DNA of 64,000 bases from an uncultured Flavobacteriaceae bacterium (GTDB lineage Bacteria; Bacteroidota; Bacteroidia; Flavobacteriales; Flavobacteriaceae), in assembly GCA_947502975.1 (NCBI GenBank), contig CANNBV010000003.1, positions 1 through 64,000 on the forward strand. Reading direction: 5' to 3'. The notes under the pieces are model-generated. The model was not told where the DNA came from. It did not search any database and saw only the letters and a program-made list of their open reading frames with translations. Position numbers and translations under genes: made by a program. This document shows, piece after piece, positions 25,879 to 35,480 of this stretch; position 1 is the first letter of the stretch; each line of letters opens with the position of its first letter.

Positions 25879-26937
25879 TTATTGAATTTTTTGAGCCCAC
25901 TCAACAACGCTAGTGCTATCGGCAGTTGGAAAATTTTCGGGAATAGTTTGTGAAACGTTTCCAGTAGCAGCCCATTCTGCACCTCTTTGAAGTGTAGTTT
26001 TAAAGCCAACACATTCCATTGAATAGTCCATGTGTCCTAGCGCGGAATGAAAAATACGTCCTTTTCCATATTCAACAGCTATTAATAGGGGCTCATGTCT
26101 ATTTGTACCTTTTACATCTTTATTCCATGGTGGGGCATTACCTTCTTCATCAGAATATGCAGTTGCTAGTATTGTCATATTTTCTCCAGGACCTCGCATA
26201 CGATCGTATAATTCATCTTGGGCGTGTAACCAAACCTTTGGTAATCCTTTCATTATTGGATGTTCTGGAGCTCTTGTGGTAAGTTGATATTCAAATTGTT
26301 TTCCATGTGAAGCGCAAATACCTTCAGAAGGGTCATGCTCAATTTTACCATCATTATTATAGAAAATATATGGACCAGTAGATGCATCTCTGCCTCCCCA
26401 AGCACCTAGTCCAATCATCTTGTTATACTCATTCCAGTCTCCCCATGCATTATTGGCTGCATGAATTGTTACTAAACCACCACCATTTTTCATATAATCA
26501 ATGAAGTTAGTTTTAGTAGCTTCTGGCCATTCTGATGACTTCCAACCGAGATTGTTTATCACGACATCATATGTACTGAAATCTGGATTGAAATCAGGAT
26601 CATATTTTGTAGAGTCCACAGAAGTTCTTTCTATACCATCTTTAAAAGAATATATGTTTAAAAGTTCATTAATATCATCAACACCTTTCACTTTATTGTA
26701 GTGAGGCCCAATCCATGTATATTTTTTTCTTGCAATATCAACTTGAAATAAACCAGTCTCTTCAAGAAAATCTTTCATCATAAAAGTACTTTTTGGCCAG
26801 ATACCATGATTGTTTTCACCATCGATAATTAAAGCTTTTAGCATAGGTTTTACTTCGGTATTTTGCTGTTCTTTATTTTTACAGTTAAAGGGAACTAGGC
26901 AACAAAAAAGACAAATAATAAAATAGATTGGTTTCAT
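25879..26937 (-). CDS. ThuA-like lipoprotein (first copy)
   Basis: A 352-residue ThuA-like lipoprotein (lipobox PFNC, Cys19). It shares with the next gene the blocks DGENNHGIWPKSTFMMKDFLEET, NGGGLVTIHAANNAWGDW-type and GRIFHSALGHMDYSMECVGF-type, but has an insertion of about 15 residues near residue 75 (around NELLNIYSFKDG) and another near 290. It comes 105 bases after the Gfo/Idh/MocA gene on the same strand. Like its paralogue it is probably anchored on the periplasmic face of the inner membrane or on the outer membrane. The substrate, perhaps an oxidised (3-keto) glycoside, is inferred from family context. Confidence 0.88.
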   Translation of the reverse strand: MKPIYFIICLFCCLVPFNCKNKEQQNTEVKPMLKALIIDGENNHGIWPKSTFMMKDFLEETGLFQVDIARKKYTWIGPHYNKVKGVDDINELLNIYSFKDGIERTSVDSTKYDPDFNPDFSTYDVVINNLGWKSSEWPEATKTNFIDYMKNGGGLVTIHAANNAWGDWNEYNKMIGLGAWGGRDASTGPYIFYNNDGKIEHDPSEGICASHGKQFEYQLTTRAPEHPIMKGLPKVWLHAQDELYDRMRGPGENMTILATAYSDEEGNAPPWNKDVKGTNRHEPLLIAVEYGKGRIFHSALGHMDYSMECVGFKTTLQRGAEWAATGNVSQTIPENFPTADSTSVVEWAQKIQ

Positions 26938-27042
26938 ATTGAATGCTATATTAATAATGATGTTAAGGTATATAAAACTTATGAGATTGACAGAATACTT
27001 TAAAAACTGAAAACGAAACTTACGAAACTTTTACTTTTATAT

Positions 27043-28017
27043 TTAAAGTCTACCTAAAATTTTATCCATCACCCAACTTGTGTGAACTGCAGTTTTTCCT
27101 GTAGAAGGATGTTTGAAATTACTTAGAATTAATTCATCTCTCATACCTTTAACATGATACAGTTGTATATGTTTTGGGTGTTCTATTACCAATGATTCAG
27201 TTGAGTTATCTACAATTAATTGAATAGGGTTTTCTTGAAAAATAGAAAATTTAATCATGCCTTTACTACCAAATAAAGTAATATCATCTACGCGATCACC
27301 ACTCCCAAAATTCCAACTTCCGGATCCTGTAATTCCATTTTCATGAATCCAAGACGCAGTTATAGCATCATACGCTTCATATAATTGTTGTTGATTGGTA
27401 CAAAAACCCTGAGCATCTTTAAAATTACCAAGCAAGAACGCAAATAAATCCAGTCCGTGACTTGCTAAATCATCAAAATACCCACCCTTTGCAATATTGG
27501 CATCTGTTCGCCAATTATAAGTTTTATGTAAGTCTAAATTATTTGGAGGTTTGCAAAATGTCCAGTTGATATGCCGAACTTCTCCAATTTCACCAGCATC
27601 TAGCCATGATTTTATTTTTAAAAATCGAGGCAATGACCTTCTATAATAAGCAACATATAATGGGAGGTTTTTCGTTTCAAAAGCATTTAGTATTGCTAAA
27701 CTATCTTTATAACTAGGAGTGATAGGTTTTTCTATACAACATATTTTTCCAGCTTGAGCTACTTTTATAGCATAGTCTTTATGACTATCTGGAGGAGTAG
27801 CTATATACACCGCGTCTACGTTATTATCATTTATAAGCTTATCTGCGTCATTATAATACGTGCTAATATTATGTCGTTTAGCATAATCTTTTGCTTTATC
27901 CAAATTACGACGCATTACGGCTGTAATTTCAAAGCCTTCAGTTAATTGATAGGCTGGACCACTTTTAATTTCTGTTACGTCTCCACAACCAATTATTCCC
28001 CATTTTATTAGTTTCAT
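27043..28017 (-). CDS. Gfo/Idh/MocA family oxidoreductase
   Basis: A 324-residue NAD(P)-dependent sugar oxidoreductase. The Rossmann motif GIIGCGDV is at about residues 7-14 and the catalytic EKP is in IEKPITPS near residue 95. The C-terminal alpha/beta domain contains DLASHGLDLFAFLLG near 185. I chose the ATG at 28017 because the Rossmann strand begins directly after it; the frame is open to 28044. No signal peptide, so it is cytoplasmic. It is upstream of two ThuA-like genes on the same strand, the same pairing as ThuB-ThuA in rhizobia, which suggests reversible oxidation of a glycoside. Confidence 0.9.
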   Translation of the reverse strand: MKLIKWGIIGCGDVTEIKSGPAYQLTEGFEITAVMRRNLDKAKDYAKRHNISTYYNDADKLINDNNVDAVYIATPPDSHKDYAIKVAQAGKICCIEKPITPSYKDSLAILNAFETKNLPLYVAYYRRSLPRFLKIKSWLDAGEIGEVRHINWTFCKPPNNLDLHKTYNWRTDANIAKGGYFDDLASHGLDLFAFLLGNFKDAQGFCTNQQQLYEAYDAITASWIHENGITGSGSWNFGSGDRVDDITLFGSKGMIKFSIFQENPIQLIVDNSTESLVIEHPKHIQLYHVKGMRDELILSNFKHPSTGKTAVHTSWVMDKILGRL

Positions 28018-28082
28018 CAATGTCATTATCTTTATATAACTCAAATATAGTTTACTTCAAAATCATTTAAAACTATTATAAA

Positions 28083-28120
28083 CTAAAAAAGCACCCAATA
28101 GGATGCTTTTTTTAGTTTAT
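28083..28120 (-). terminator. Terminator after the outer-membrane barrel gene
   Basis: On the minus strand the sequence reads AGCATCC, a short loop, GGGTGCT, then TTTTTT. It lies about 20 bases after the stop of the gene at 28133-28612 and separates it from the Gfo/Idh/MocA gene. Confidence 0.82.
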
Positions 28121-28132
28121 TTTATTCTTACA

Positions 28133-28612
28133 TTAGAACTGATATCTGATACCTAAAGCAATATCGAAATCTAAATCATCAGTAAAATCACCAAATCCTA
28201 GTGTTGGTCTAAAATCTAAAGATAGTAATAGGGGAATATCGAAATTATATTCAATACCTACATCACCAGCTACAAAAATAGCGGTTTCATCTGTACCCAT
28301 CAATCGATTTTTACCATCAAAAGCAGCTAATCCACCACCAGCACCTGCATACCAGTTAAAGTTACCATCAAGTAACCAAACCCATTGGTACAATCCTGTA
28401 AGTTGGAAAGCGTTGTAATCGTTTCCATTTCTCCATCCTAAATCTACTTCTAATCTGTTATTTTCACCTAATGCACGTTGGTATGATACTTCAGCACCAA
28501 GACCATTACTATCCCCTAGACGAAGTCCAATAGCATTTTCTGCAATCTCTTGTCCGTTTGAAGTAAAAGTAAATCCTAATACGGCAATTGCTAATACGAA
28601 TAATTTTTTCAT
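28133..28612 (-). CDS. Small outer-membrane beta-barrel protein
   Basis: A 159-residue protein with a signal peptide (cleavage after SNGQ, residue 21) followed by about eight amphipathic strands, ending IRYQF with the terminal aromatic residue of outer-membrane proteins. It is similar in size and layout to OmpX/OmpW-like eight-stranded barrels. No ligand can be assigned. It is monocistronic with its own terminator. On the minus strand TATTTTTG (genomic 28693-28700) could be its -7 box. Confidence 0.8.
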   Translation of the reverse strand: MKKLFVLAIAVLGFTFTSNGQEIAENAIGLRLGDSNGLGAEVSYQRALGENNRLEVDLGWRNGNDYNAFQLTGLYQWVWLLDGNFNWYAGAGGGLAAFDGKNRLMGTDETAIFVAGDVGIEYNFDIPLLLSLDFRPTLGFGDFTDDLDFDIALGIRYQF

Positions 28613-28742
28613 AAGTTTTTAGTTTTAATTTGATTAATGATATACGATCTATATATAAAAAAAGATCATGTTTATTATTCTGGATAACTTTACAAAAATA
28701 ACGCCAAAATTGTATTTATATTTAGATTTTGATTAAAAACGC

Positions 28743-31664
28743 ATGAACGAACACCTAAATAACTTAAGATCAAAGTTATCTGGAGAACTACTTTTTGATG
28801 ATTTAGTGAGATCCATATATGCCACAGATGCATCAGTTTATAGAATGTTGCCTTTAGCCGTGGCGTATCCAAAAAATAATGCTGACATTAAGCAGTTAAT
28901 TCAATTTGCTAAAAATCATAAAACATCTTTAATTCCAAGAACTGCAGGAACTTCTTTGGCAGGACAATGTGTTGGTAAAGGTATTGTAGTTGATGTATCT
29001 AAATATTTTACAAAAATTATAAGTATTGACGAAACAGCAAAAACTATCACTGTTCAACCTGGCGTAGTTAGAGATCAACTAAACAATTATTTAAAACCTT
29101 TTGGGTTCTTTTTTGGTCCAAATACGTCTACGTCTAATAGATGTATGATTGGTGGTATGGTTGGGAATAATTCGTCAGGGACCACATCAATACAATATGG
29201 TGTAACTAGAGATAAAGTTTTAGAACTAAAAGCTATTTTAAGTGATGGGAGTGAGGCTGTTTTTGGAGAAATAATATCTGAAGCGTTTCATGAAAAAACT
29301 AAATTAAATACTCTTGAAGGAAAAATTTATCAAACAATTTATGATGAATTACAATCAGATATTGTTCAGAATGAAATAAAGGCAAATTTTCCAAAACCAG
29401 AAATACATAGAAGAAATACAGGATATGCTATTGATGAATTGATTGATAGTAATGTGTTTTCGGATGTTTCTGAAAAATTCAATATGTGCAAGTTACTATC
29501 AGGAAGTGAAGGTACGCTGGCATTTACCACAGAAATCACTTTAAAACTAGACGATTTACCTCCTGACCATCGTGTGATGGTTGCAGCACATTTTGATACC
29601 ATCGATTCTTGTTTAAAAGCTGTAGTACCAGCAATGAAACACAATTTATTTAATTGTGAGATGATGGACAAAACCATTTTAGATTGCACAAAACGGAATA
29701 AAACACAAGAAGGTAATAGACAATTTTTAGTTGGAGATCCTGAAGCTATTTTGATGTGTGAAGTGAGATCTACTGATTTAGAAGATGCTCAAAAGCAATG
29801 TGAAGTTTTAATTGAAACCTTAGAAGTTTCGGGGTTGAGTTATGCAAATCCAGTTTTGGTAGGAAACGATATTGATAAAGCAAATAACTTAAGAAGTGCA
29901 GGTTTGGGACTTCTCGGTAACATCATTGGAGACGAAAAATCTGCTGCATGTATAGAGGATACAGCTGTAGCATTACCAGATTTAGTAGATTATATTTCTG
30001 AATTTACGGAGTTAATGAAAGGTTATAACCAGAAAGCCATATACTATGCGCATGCTGGAGCAGGAGAGTTACATTTGCGCCCTATTTTAAATTTGAAGAA
30101 AAAAGAAGGCGTAGATTTATTCAGAAAAATTACTACAGATGTTGCCCATCTTGTAAAGAAATATAATGGCTCTTTTAGCGGAGAACATGGTGATGGTATT
30201 GTACGTACGGAGTTTATTCCATTGATGATTGGAGAAAAGAATTATCAACTACTAAAGCGAATAAAACATGTTTTTGATGCTGATTATATTTTTAATCCTG
30301 GAAAAATAGTGGATGCGTTTCCAATGGATACAGCATTGCGGTATGAAGTTGATAGAGAAGAACCTGAAATTGAAACCTTTTTAGATTTTACTAAATCTCG
30401 AGGTATTTTGCGTGAAGCAGAAAAATGTAACGGATCTGGAGATTGTAGAAAGCTACCAGAATTTGGTGGTACCATGTGTCCAAGTTATCGTGCCACACGA
30501 AACGAAAAAGATACCACAAGAGCCAGAGCAAATGCATTACGTGAGTTTTTGACAAATTCAGAGAAGTCGAATAAGTTTAATCATGACGAATTAAAGGAAG
30601 TTTTTGATTTGTGTTTAAGTTGTAAGGCATGTGCAAGTGAGTGTCCAAGTAGTGTTGATGTAGCAAGCTTAAAAGCAGAATTTCAGTATCAATATCAAAA
30701 GGAAAATGGATTCAGTTTTAGAAATAAATTCTTTACGAACTCCACCAAGTATAACAAAATTGCTTCTAGAGCTCCAAAGTTCTACAATGGTCTTTTTCAA
30801 AATAAAATAACATCAAAATTCATAAAAAAAGCTTTAGGAATTCATAATAAACGAAGTTTACCAAAAGTAACTCTGTCTTTTTCTTCGTTTAATAATTTTT
30901 CTAATTGGGCTGATGGTAACATATATCAAACAAAACCAATCAAAACAGTATACCTCTTTGTAGATGAATTTATCAATTATTTAGAATCTGAAATTGCTAT
31001 TGATTGTTTAGTGCTTTTAGAAGCTTTAAACTATAAAGTTATCCCCGTTGATAATTTAGAGAGTAGTCGATCTTACTTATCTAAAGGCTTTTTAGAAGAA
31101 GCTAAAGATCATGCAAATAAGAACATATCATTTTTTAAAGAACATATTTCTGCAGATACACCATTGATTGGTATAGAACCTTCAGCGATTTTAACCTTTA
31201 AAGATGAATATTTAAAACTTGCGGAAGATAAGACTTCAGCAGAAAACATAGCAAAACATACCTTTTTAATCGAAGAGTTTTTACAGCAAGAAATAGTATT
31301 AGGAAATATCAAACCAGAACAATTTACTTCAGAAGCAAAAGAAATTAAATTTCACGGGCATTGCCACCAAAAAGCATTAGGAAATCAATTGTCAAGTTTT
31401 TCAGTACTTAATCTTCCTAAAAACTATAAGGTCACTATAATACCAAGTGGTTGTTGCGGTATGGCTGGTAGTTTTGGTTACGAGAAAGCGCATTACGAAG
31501 TAAGTATGCAAATAGGAGAACAAACGTTATTTCCCGCGGTTCGGAAAGCTAATGAGAGTGTAATTATTTCAGCGAATGGTACAAGTTGTAGACATCAAAT
31601 CAAGGACGGTACCAATACCTTAGCAAAACATCCAGTAACTATTTTAAAAGAAGCGCTTATTTAA
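28743..31664 (+). CDS. FAD-linked oxidase fused to Fe-S (GlpC/CCG) domain, D-lactate dehydrogenase-like
   Basis: A 973-residue fusion. The N-terminal half (residues about 20-450) is a PCMH-type FAD domain (TAGTSLAGQCVG, then NNSSGTTSIQYG) with the FAD-linked oxidase C-terminal domain (SGEHGDGIVRTEF). It is followed by ferredoxin-like clusters, including C624xxC627xxC630xxxC634, and a C-terminal CCG domain with Cys904-Cys905. This YdiJ/Dld-II-like architecture oxidises D-2-hydroxy acids such as D-lactate and passes electrons through Fe-S clusters to the respiratory chain. The precise hydroxy acid is not certain. It overlaps the convergent LpxH-like gene by 8 bases. Confidence 0.9.
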   Translation: MNEHLNNLRSKLSGELLFDDLVRSIYATDASVYRMLPLAVAYPKNNADIKQLIQFAKNHKTSLIPRTAGTSLAGQCVGKGIVVDVSKYFTKIISIDETAKTITVQPGVVRDQLNNYLKPFGFFFGPNTSTSNRCMIGGMVGNNSSGTTSIQYGVTRDKVLELKAILSDGSEAVFGEIISEAFHEKTKLNTLEGKIYQTIYDELQSDIVQNEIKANFPKPEIHRRNTGYAIDELIDSNVFSDVSEKFNMCKLLSGSEGTLAFTTEITLKLDDLPPDHRVMVAAHFDTIDSCLKAVVPAMKHNLFNCEMMDKTILDCTKRNKTQEGNRQFLVGDPEAILMCEVRSTDLEDAQKQCEVLIETLEVSGLSYANPVLVGNDIDKANNLRSAGLGLLGNIIGDEKSAACIEDTAVALPDLVDYISEFTELMKGYNQKAIYYAHAGAGELHLRPILNLKKKEGVDLFRKITTDVAHLVKKYNGSFSGEHGDGIVRTEFIPLMIGEKNYQLLKRIKHVFDADYIFNPGKIVDAFPMDTALRYEVDREEPEIETFLDFTKSRGILREAEKCNGSGDCRKLPEFGGTMCPSYRATRNEKDTTRARANALREFLTNSEKSNKFNHDELKEVFDLCLSCKACASECPSSVDVASLKAEFQYQYQKENGFSFRNKFFTNSTKYNKIASRAPKFYNGLFQNKITSKFIKKALGIHNKRSLPKVTLSFSSFNNFSNWADGNIYQTKPIKTVYLFVDEFINYLESEIAIDCLVLLEALNYKVIPVDNLESSRSYLSKGFLEEAKDHANKNISFFKEHISADTPLIGIEPSAILTFKDEYLKLAEDKTSAENIAKHTFLIEEFLQQEIVLGNIKPEQFTSEAKEIKFHGHCHQKALGNQLSSFSVLNLPKNYKVTIIPSGCCGMAGSFGYEKAHYEVSMQIGEQTLFPAVRKANESVIISANGTSCRHQIKDGTNTLAKHPVTILKEALI

Positions 31665-32502
31665 TTTTTTCGGCTTTATCTACTATTGTAATTGCGGCAA
31701 TTAGATCTTTTACATCCATTTCTTTTACATCTTCATCAGCAAAAAATGGAGAAAGCTTATCGTGGCTATAATTGTAGATTTTCCAACGCTTAAATTGATA
31801 TTCTAAAGCTGTAAAGTTTTCAATCCAATCTCCAGAATTTAAATACATGGTTTTACCATGTTTATTTTGACGATATTCCATTTTAGGCTGGTGAATATGT
31901 CCACAAACTACATAATCATAGCCATTATCAATCGCAAGGTCTGTAATCGTCTTTTCGTAATTATTAATAAACTTCACAGCGCCTTTTACTCCATTTTTAA
32001 TCTTCTTAGAAAGAGAATAGCGCTCTTTTCCTAATTTAGTCAATATCCAATTCGTAAATCTGTTAATCAGAATTAATACGTCATACCCATAACCTCCTAA
32101 TTTTGCTAACCATTTAGCGTTTTGGATAGAAATGTCAAACACATCACCATGAAAAAACCAAGCCTTCTTTCCATCTAAATCTAAAACCAGTTTGTCTACA
32201 ATGGAAATGTTTCCTATACTCGTATCACTAAACTTTCTGAGCATTTCATCATGATTTCCAGTAATGTAAACCACTTCAACACCATCTGCAGCAAAATCCA
32301 TAATTTTTTTTATGACCTTTAAATGTGATTTAGGAAAGTAACGTTTGCTAAATTGCCAAATGTCTATAATATCTCCATTAAGAATAAGTTTCTTTGGATT
32401 TATGCTATTTAAATAAGTGAGTAGTTGTTTTGCGTGGCAGCCATATGTACCAAGATGTACATCGGATATGACAGCAATTTCTACTTTGCGTTTTGTTTTC
32501 AA
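31657..32502 (-). CDS. UDP-2,3-diacylglucosamine diphosphatase-like metallophosphoesterase
   Basis: A 281-residue calcineurin-like phosphoesterase. Metal-binding motifs are DVHLG (residues 14-18), GDIIDIW (about 43-49), GNHDE (about 83-87) and the C-terminal GHIHQP (about 200). The layout fits the LpxH/LpxH2 group, which splits UDP-2,3-diacylglucosamine in lipid A synthesis. The protein is about 40 residues longer than E. coli LpxH, with a basic helical insertion near residues 150-175. It is monocistronic and convergent with the FAD oxidase. Confidence 0.85.
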   Translation of the reverse strand: MKTKRKVEIAVISDVHLGTYGCHAKQLLTYLNSINPKKLILNGDIIDIWQFSKRYFPKSHLKVIKKIMDFAADGVEVVYITGNHDEMLRKFSDTSIGNISIVDKLVLDLDGKKAWFFHGDVFDISIQNAKWLAKLGGYGYDVLILINRFTNWILTKLGKERYSLSKKIKNGVKGAVKFINNYEKTITDLAIDNGYDYVVCGHIHQPKMEYRQNKHGKTMYLNSGDWIENFTALEYQFKRWKIYNYSHDKLSPFFADEDVKEMDVKDLIAAITIVDKAEKIK

Positions 32503-32698
32503 TGGGGTATAAGCTTACTAGGAATCTAAAACTAATTAACACTACAAATAACAGACTTTTGTATTACACTAAGTTTACTATTTAATTAACTAATTATGAG
32601 GATATTGTTAGCTTAATGTTACCAAATATGGAATTTTGAGTGTCATGAAAATTAGTGTAATTCAAGGCTATGGTTTATTTTAGCGAAAAATTTTGAAT

Positions 32699-33760
32699 AT
32701 GGCTGGTAATTCCTTCGGAAAACTATTTAATGTTTCAACTTATGGTGAATCTCATGGACCTGCATTAGGCGGTGTCATAGATGGTTGTCCTCCAGGGATT
32801 GAGTTGGATATGGATGCTATTCAAAATGAATTAAATCGTCGTAAACCTGGACAATCTGCAATAGTAACGCAGCGCAAAGAACCAGATGGCGTAAAGTTTT
32901 ATTCTGGCATTTTTGAAGGTAAAACTACAGGAACACCAATTGGTTTTGTTATTGAAAACACCAATCAAAAATCTCACGACTACTCGCATATAAAAGATAG
33001 TTACCGTCCAAGTCATGCAGATTACACCTATGACAAAAAATACGGTATACGTGATTATCGCGGTGGAGGTAGAAGTTCTGCAAGAGAAACAGCATGCCGT
33101 GTTGTAGCTGGAGCCATTGCAAAGCAAGTACTTAAAGATGTAGAAATTTATGCTTACGTTTCTAGCGTTGGCACAATGAAACTCGATAAACCATATACAG
33201 ACATAGATTTATCTCAAATAGAATCTAATATTGTACGCTGTCCAGACCAAGACATGGCTGCAAAAATGGAGCAATACATTAAGGAAGTGCGCAGTAAAGG
33301 CGATACTGTTGGTGGCATTATTAGTTGTGTTATTAAAAATGTGCCAGTTGGTTTAGGCGAACCGGTTTTTGATAAGCTACATGCAGAATTAGGTAAAGCC
33401 ATGTTATCCATAAACGCTGTAAAAGGCTTTGAATATGGTAGTGGTTTTCATGGAAGTACCATGTACGGCAGCGATCATAACGATGCATTCAATCCAGATG
33501 GCAGTACAAAAACAAACTATTCTGGTGGTGTACAAGGAGGCATAAGCAACGGCATGGACATTTACTTTAATGTTGCATTTAAGCCAGTTGCTACACTAAT
33601 TCAGAAATACGAAACCATAGATAAAAAGGGTGAGATTGTAGAAATGCAAGGAAAAGGGAGACATGACCCTTGCGTGGTGCCAAGAGCTGTGCCTATTGTA
33701 GAAGCTATGGCTGCTTTGGTTTTAGCTGATTTTTATTTGATAAATACAATATATCAATAG
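32699..33760 (+). CDS. aroC: Chorismate synthase
   Basis: A 353-residue enzyme that makes chorismate from EPSP, the last common step of aromatic amino acid synthesis, using reduced FMN. The signatures [16 protein letters not shown] (start), RPSHADYTY near residue 101, [12 protein letters not shown] near residue 123 and [13 protein letters not shown] near residue 319 are all present. I start at the ATG 32699; a TTG lies two codons upstream. Flanked by non-aromatic genes, so it is expressed alone. Confidence 0.97.
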   Translation: MAGNSFGKLFNVSTYGESHGPALGGVIDGCPPGIELDMDAIQNELNRRKPGQSAIVTQRKEPDGVKFYSGIFEGKTTGTPIGFVIENTNQKSHDYSHIKDSYRPSHADYTYDKKYGIRDYRGGGRSSARETACRVVAGAIAKQVLKDVEIYAYVSSVGTMKLDKPYTDIDLSQIESNIVRCPDQDMAAKMEQYIKEVRSKGDTVGGIISCVIKNVPVGLGEPVFDKLHAELGKAMLSINAVKGFEYGSGFHGSTMYGSDHNDAFNPDGSTKTNYSGGVQGGISNGMDIYFNVAFKPVATLIQKYETIDKKGEIVEMQGKGRHDPCVVPRAVPIVEAMAALVLADFYLINTIYQ

Positions 33761-33768
33761 TTTTTTAA

Positions 33769-33842
33769 GGAGCTATTTCCCGCTTTCCACTATATCTTTT
33801 TCTCGTGCCTCAAAAAAGGATGCCGTTACAATCGGGGCTAAG
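33769..33842 (-). repeat. Dispersed structured intergenic element, copy F (sister type)
   Basis: Read on the minus strand: TAGCCCCGATTGTAACGG, CATCCTTTTTTG, AAAAAGATATAGTGGAAAG, CGGGAAATAGCTCC. The inner blocks CGGCATCCTTTTT and AAAAGATATAG-GGAAAGC match copy B, but the closing helix is different: CCCG pairs with CGGG and AGC with GCT, in place of GCGTTA/TAACGC. It lies between aroC and the symporter gene, antisense to both. Confidence 0.65.
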
Positions 33843-33942
33843 CTTATTTGCTAATTTTTAGTTTTGACTAAAGAGATGGAAGACCTATGAACCTTTTTTT
33901 TAAAAAATACTTATCTTGACCTATTAAAAGAAAAATCACTTG

Positions 33943-35268
33943 ATGAAAAAACTAGCACTACATTGGAAGATTATTATAGGAATGATTCTCGGAATCATTT
34001 TTGGTTTCATAATGAATGGTATTGATGGCGGAAAGGGTTTCGTTACCGATTGGATTTCTCCTTTCGGAACTATCTTCATTAATCTTCTAAAACTTATTGC
34101 TGTGCCTCTGATACTGGCATCTTTAATTAAAGGAATTTCAGATTTAAAAGATATTTCTAAAATAAAAACGATGGGTTTACGTACCATCGGTATTTATGTG
34201 GGTACGACTTTAATAGCTATTATTATTGGTTTGAGTATTGTAAACATAGTTAAACCTGGAGATGGTATGCCTCAAGATACTATTGAAAAAATAAAGTTAA
34301 AGTATGCAAATGATGCTGGTATTACTGATAAGCTAACTAAAGCTGCTGCCCAAAAAGATGCTGGTCCGTTGCAAGCTTTAGTAGATATTTTTCCTAGTAA
34401 TATCTTTAAATCGTTTGCCGAAGCATCGATGCTTCAAGTAATTTTCTTTGCACTTTTTGTTGGAATTTGTTTATTGCTCATAGGAGAAAAAAAGGCAGAG
34501 CCACTCGTGAAGTTTTTCGATTCTTTAAATGAAGTCGTCATGAAAATGGTAGACTTAATTATGCTATTTGCACCATACGCGGTATTTGCATTATTAGCTA
34601 ATGTTATTATTGCTTTTGATGATGTTGAAATTTTAATAAAGCTATTGTATTATGCGCTTTGTGTTGTGGGCGGACTTATTTTAATGATTGGTTTCTACTT
34701 ACTATTGGTGAGTGTGTATACCAAAAAATCACCAATGTGGTTTTTAAAGCAAATTAGTCCCGCGCAATTGTTAGCGTTCTCTACAAGTAGTAGTGCGGCC
34801 ACACTTCCAGTAACTATGGAGCGTGTAGAAGAACATTTAGGCGTGGATAAAGAAGTGTCTGGTTTTGTACTTCCTGTGGGAGCTACGGTAAATATGGATG
34901 GTACGAGTTTATATCAAGGTATTGCAGCGGTATTTATTATGCAGGTGATTTGGCCTGAGGGATTATCATTCACAAATCAGTTAGTTATAGTTTTGACAGC
35001 TTTATTAGCATCCATCGGTAGCGCAGCTGTACCTAGTGCAGGCATGGTAATGTTGGTTATCGTATTAGAATCTATTAATTTTCCATCTGAATTATTGCCA
35101 ATTGGCTTAGCTCTAATTTTTGCGGTAGATAGGCCTCTTGACATGTGCAGAACTGTTGTGAATGTAACTGGAGATGCTACGGTATCTATGCTGGTAGCTA
35201 AATCTCTGGATAAGTTGCACGACCCCAAACCAAAAGAGTGGGATGACCACTATGATGAAGTGAAATAG
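33943..35268 (+). CDS. Dicarboxylate/amino acid:cation symporter
   Basis: A 441-residue membrane protein of the DAACS/SDF family (GltP, DctA), which imports C4-dicarboxylates, glutamate or aspartate with protons or sodium. The re-entrant loop serine motif FSTSSSAATLPVT near residue 285, the NMDGTSLYQG block near residue 319 and the second loop AAVPSAGMV near residue 363 are diagnostic. An additional loop of about 40 residues (about 100-145) is extracytoplasmic, as in many relatives. I chose the ATG at 33943; the frame also has TTG at 33940. Substrate specificity is not certain. Confidence 0.93.
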   Translation: MKKLALHWKIIIGMILGIIFGFIMNGIDGGKGFVTDWISPFGTIFINLLKLIAVPLILASLIKGISDLKDISKIKTMGLRTIGIYVGTTLIAIIIGLSIVNIVKPGDGMPQDTIEKIKLKYANDAGITDKLTKAAAQKDAGPLQALVDIFPSNIFKSFAEASMLQVIFFALFVGICLLLIGEKKAEPLVKFFDSLNEVVMKMVDLIMLFAPYAVFALLANVIIAFDDVEILIKLLYYALCVVGGLILMIGFYLLLVSVYTKKSPMWFLKQISPAQLLAFSTSSSAATLPVTMERVEEHLGVDKEVSGFVLPVGATVNMDGTSLYQGIAAVFIMQVIWPEGLSFTNQLVIVLTALLASIGSAAVPSAGMVMLVIVLESINFPSELLPIGLALIFAVDRPLDMCRTVVNVTGDATVSMLVAKSLDKLHDPKPKEWDDHYDEVK

Positions 35269-35289
35269 CACCGACTTTGGCAAACACGT

Positions 35290-35415
35290 GCGTTAGGGAT
35301 TGCAGCGGCATCCTTTTTTATGTCAGTTCGAGTGTTTTGCGAAGTATGAGCAAAATGTATCGAGAACAAATAAAAAAGATATAGCGGAAAGCCCGACCCC
35401 TTGTGGGTAACGCCC
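35290..35415 (+). repeat. Dispersed structured intergenic element, copy B
   Basis: The most complete copy: GCGTTAGGGATTGCAGCGG, CATCCTTTTTTA, a 50-base palindromic insert with GTTCGAGTG and CATTTTGC-type arms, AAAAAAGATATAGCGGAAAG, CCCGACCCC, TTGT, GGGTAACGCCC. GCGTTA (35290-35295) pairs with TAACGC (35408-35413). It sits between the symporter and the ATP-grasp gene in their sense direction. Confidence 0.75.
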
Positions 35416-35480
35416 AAAATAGTCTTGGGATGTCTAAAAAAAATCTTTAAATTTATGTCAACTAAAAAACTATTGGAATA

